DNA of 64,000 bases from NCBI RefSeq assembly GCF_000418555.1, contig NZ_ATKM01000016.1, positions 23,048 through 87,047 of the forward strand. The letters are read 5' to 3'. Of this stretch, positions 62,570-64,000 are shown piece after piece; the stretch's first letter is position 1; each line of letters begins with the position of its first letter. The notes under the pieces were generated by a model. That model was not told the DNA's origin, ran no database searches, and saw only the letters and a list, made by a program, of their open reading frames with translations. Source of the DNA: Pseudomonas sp. P818. Its GTDB lineage: Bacteria; Pseudomonadota; Gammaproteobacteria; Pseudomonadales; Pseudomonadaceae. Position numbers and translations under genes: made by a program.

Positions 62570-63648
62570 AAACTTCACGCGTTCGTCTCGGCGACCTTTC
62601 CGTCGGTTTCACCCTGGCGCTGGCCGATGCACTGCGCGCCAAAGGCCGGCCGCACGAGCCACTGTTCGAGCAGTTCGGCCTGAATGCCGCGCGCCTGAGC
62701 GAACCGAGGGCGCGCCTGTCGATTCCACGCTTCATGCGCCTCGGCCACAGCGCCATCACCCTGTGTGGCGATCCGGCATTGGGCCTGGACATGGGCCACC
62801 ACAGCCACCTGAGCCAGATCGGCCTGGCTGGCATCTGCGCCATGCAGGCACCGGACCTGCGCGAAGCAGCACGCACGCTGACCCGGTTCGAACCGCTGTA
62901 CGCGGCCAACTACCGGGGACGCTCGAGTTTTCGCGAGGACGAGCGCGGCGCCTGGCTGCATTTCTATTCCATCAGCCCGTACAACGCCTATAACCGCTTC
63001 GTGGTGGATTCGGTACTGGCAGGTTGGCAGAGCAACCTGGCTCAGTTGGTCGCCCGCCCGATCAGCCCGGAAAAGGTCGAGATCGAATTTCCTGCGCCGG
63101 ACTATGGCGATCGCTATGAAACGCAGTTCGGCTGCCCGGTGGAGTTCTGCGCTGGTGCCAACCAGCTGCGCCTGAGCAACGAAACCCTGGCGCTGCGCAA
63201 TGCGCAGCACTGCCCGGGCACCTGGCGGCATCTCGTGGAGTTATGTGAACGCGAGCTGGAGCAACTGACCCGCACACGCAGCGTGCGCGAACGGGTGATC
63301 CAGCTACTCGGGCCATTGCTGCACGGGCACGAACCGGACCTGGATGAAGTCGCGCGCAGTCTGCACCTGCCGAGCTGGACCCTGCGGCGCAGGCTGGCCG
63401 AGGAAGGCACGCAGTTTCGCAGCATCCTCAACGATACCCGCCGCGACCTGGCCACGGCCTATATCCGTGACACCGAGCTGGCCTTCGGCGAGATCGCCTA
63501 CCTGCTCGGCTTCGCCTCGGCCGAAGCCTTTCAGCGCGCCTTCAAACGCTGGCTGGGGCAAACGCCGGGCGACTACCGTCGCGCACAGCGCAGGGCAAGC
63601 GGTGAAGCTCAGAGCTCGGTGGCGTCGTCGGCTTCGGTCACGTCCTGA
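62566..63648 (+). CDS. AraC family transcriptional regulator
   Basis: This 360-residue regulator has the layout of Pseudomonas OruR-like AraC proteins. An N-terminal ligand-binding domain (about 1-220, including ALGLDMGHHSHLSQIGLAGI) precedes a C-terminal double helix-turn-helix: VARSLHLPSWTLRRRLAEEG, then AFGEIAYLLGFASAEAFQRA and FKRWLGQTPGDYRR. It overlaps the nitrilase-like gene by 4 nt and may control it together with the divergent fadH, through the 21-bp tandem repeats (inference). Its 3' end overlaps a small antisense gene by 40 nt. Confidence 0.9.
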   Translation: MKTSRVRLGDLSVGFTLALADALRAKGRPHEPLFEQFGLNAARLSEPRARLSIPRFMRLGHSAITLCGDPALGLDMGHHSHLSQIGLAGICAMQAPDLREAARTLTRFEPLYAANYRGRSSFREDERGAWLHFYSISPYNAYNRFVVDSVLAGWQSNLAQLVARPISPEKVEIEFPAPDYGDRYETQFGCPVEFCAGANQLRLSNETLALRNAQHCPGTWRHLVELCERELEQLTRTRSVRERVIQLLGPLLHGHEPDLDEVARSLHLPSWTLRRRLAEEGTQFRSILNDTRRDLATAYIRDTELAFGEIAYLLGFASAEAFQRAFKRWLGQTPGDYRRAQRRASGEAQSSVASSASVTS

Positions 63649-63692
63649 TCGAAGGCATCGCGCTCGAGCAGCTCTTCCTGATAATCGTCCAT
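63609..63692 (-). CDS. Acidic 27-residue micro-ORF
   Basis: The frame reads MDDYQEELLERDAFDQDV then TEADDATEL, with 12 acidic residues (7 Asp and 5 Glu by count) and only one Arg. The ribosome site AGGAGA lies about 6 nt before the ATG, a better match than those of many larger genes here. It overlaps the AraC gene's 3' end on the opposite strand by 40 nt. The function is unknown. It could be a translated small protein or chance; the good ribosome site and the strong composition favour a real gene. Confidence 0.5.
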   Translation of the reverse strand: MDDYQEELLERDAFDQDVTEADDATEL

Positions 63693-63781
63693 CGGGCATT
63701 CTCCTGAGTCATTTCGCCTGATCGATAGCAAGCTACTTTGCAAGCATGAAGACAAGATGACGAAAAGTCGCAGGCAAAGAA

Positions 63782-63811
63782 AAACCCGCTGATCTTGCGA
63801 TCAGCGGGTTT
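63782..63811. terminator. Terminator after tRNA-Asp
   Basis: 12-bp perfect stem AACCCGCTGATC / GATCAGCGGGTT with loop TTGC, flanked by A-rich sequence on the left and TTTCTT on the right. On the minus strand it ends in TTTTTCTTT, 6 nt after the tRNA. Confidence 0.85.
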
Positions 63812-63817
63812 CTTGTA

Positions 63818-63894
63818 TGGCGCAGCGGACGGGACTCGAACCCGCGACCCCCGGCGTGACAGGCCGGTATTCTAACCGACTGAACTACCGCTGC
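63818..63894 (-). tRNA. tRNA-Asp (anticodon GTC)
   Basis: This is a 77-nt tRNA with CCA encoded. Acceptor GCAGCGG pairs with CCGCTGC. The anticodon stem CCGGC/GCCGG holds loop CTGTCAC with GTC. The T-loop is GGTTCGAGTCC. The rest of the window (63895-64000) shows no further complete gene. Confidence 0.97.
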
Positions 63895-64000
63895 GTGTCG
63901 GCTGGACTTGCGTCCAAGGAACTCTTGAAACTCTGTAGCATCCGATGGCGCCCTGACGGGCCTTGCCATCTCGAACCGAGCCAGGCTCGATCCGGGAAAT

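Noticed and set aside
63733..63969. 78-codon minus-strand frame over the tRNA-Asp
   Set aside because: The peptide is a translation of the tRNA and its flanks, a well-known false call.

Overview
The window is a high-GC bacterial chromosome segment whose gene content and order match Pseudomonas. The blocks metE/metR, dapA-bamC-purC-tRNA-Ser, gcvR-bcp, gdhB, moxR-bat, pepN through nadK, and fadH-regulator-tRNA-Asp follow the order I remember from Pseudomonas genomes. Pseudomonas-type REP-like repeats lie in many intergenic gaps. My guess is the P. mendocina/oleovorans side of the genus, but the species is inference. There is no prophage, plasmid, insertion sequence or CRISPR array. I count 45 longer protein genes, one micro-ORF candidate and two tRNAs.

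Layout. At 0-11 kb: an indolepyruvate ferredoxin oxidoreductase with a divergent Lrp regulator, an EamA transporter, an alpha/beta hydrolase, and the divergent metE/metR pair. At 10.6-15.5 kb: a TetR-adaptor-RND efflux operon. At 16-23.6 kb: tRNA-Ser(CGA), purC, bamC, dapA, gcvR, bcp, a PerM-type permease, a TusA-like protein and the M48 protease BepA. At 23.8-31 kb: the very large NAD-glutamate dehydrogenase and a chemoreceptor. At 31.4-38.3 kb: a MoxR/Bat (aerotolerance-type) operon of six genes, most with 4-8 nt overlaps.

At 38.6-45.7 kb lies the least characterised part: an MMPL/RND-type permease, a YCF48-type beta-propeller protein, a DUF1329 protein and a DUF1302 outer-membrane protein. 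I infer one trans-envelope system for a hydrophobic substrate. The DUF1302 gene has a central segment of visibly different base composition.

At 46-57.3 kb: pepN, a DUF2797 zinc protein, a YeaC-like protein, a rhomboid protease, a metallophosphoesterase, NAD kinase, DUF1853, a cNMP-binding/rhodanese protein, an ACC-deaminase-like PLP enzyme and an orphan coiled-coil protein. At 57.8-63.9 kb: an orphan TAXI binding protein with a sigma-54-like promoter, an NTF2-like protein, 2,4-dienoyl-CoA reductase FadH, a nitrilase-fold protein with no cysteine, an AraC regulator, a 27-residue micro-ORF and tRNA-Asp.

The most useful leads are the RND/YCF48/DUF1329/DUF1302 system, a purC of the long type at the usual purC locus, the catalytically incomplete nitrilase paired with an AraC regulator and a 21-bp tandem operator, and several clear inverted-repeat operators. 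All functions are read from sequence by eye; no database search was run.
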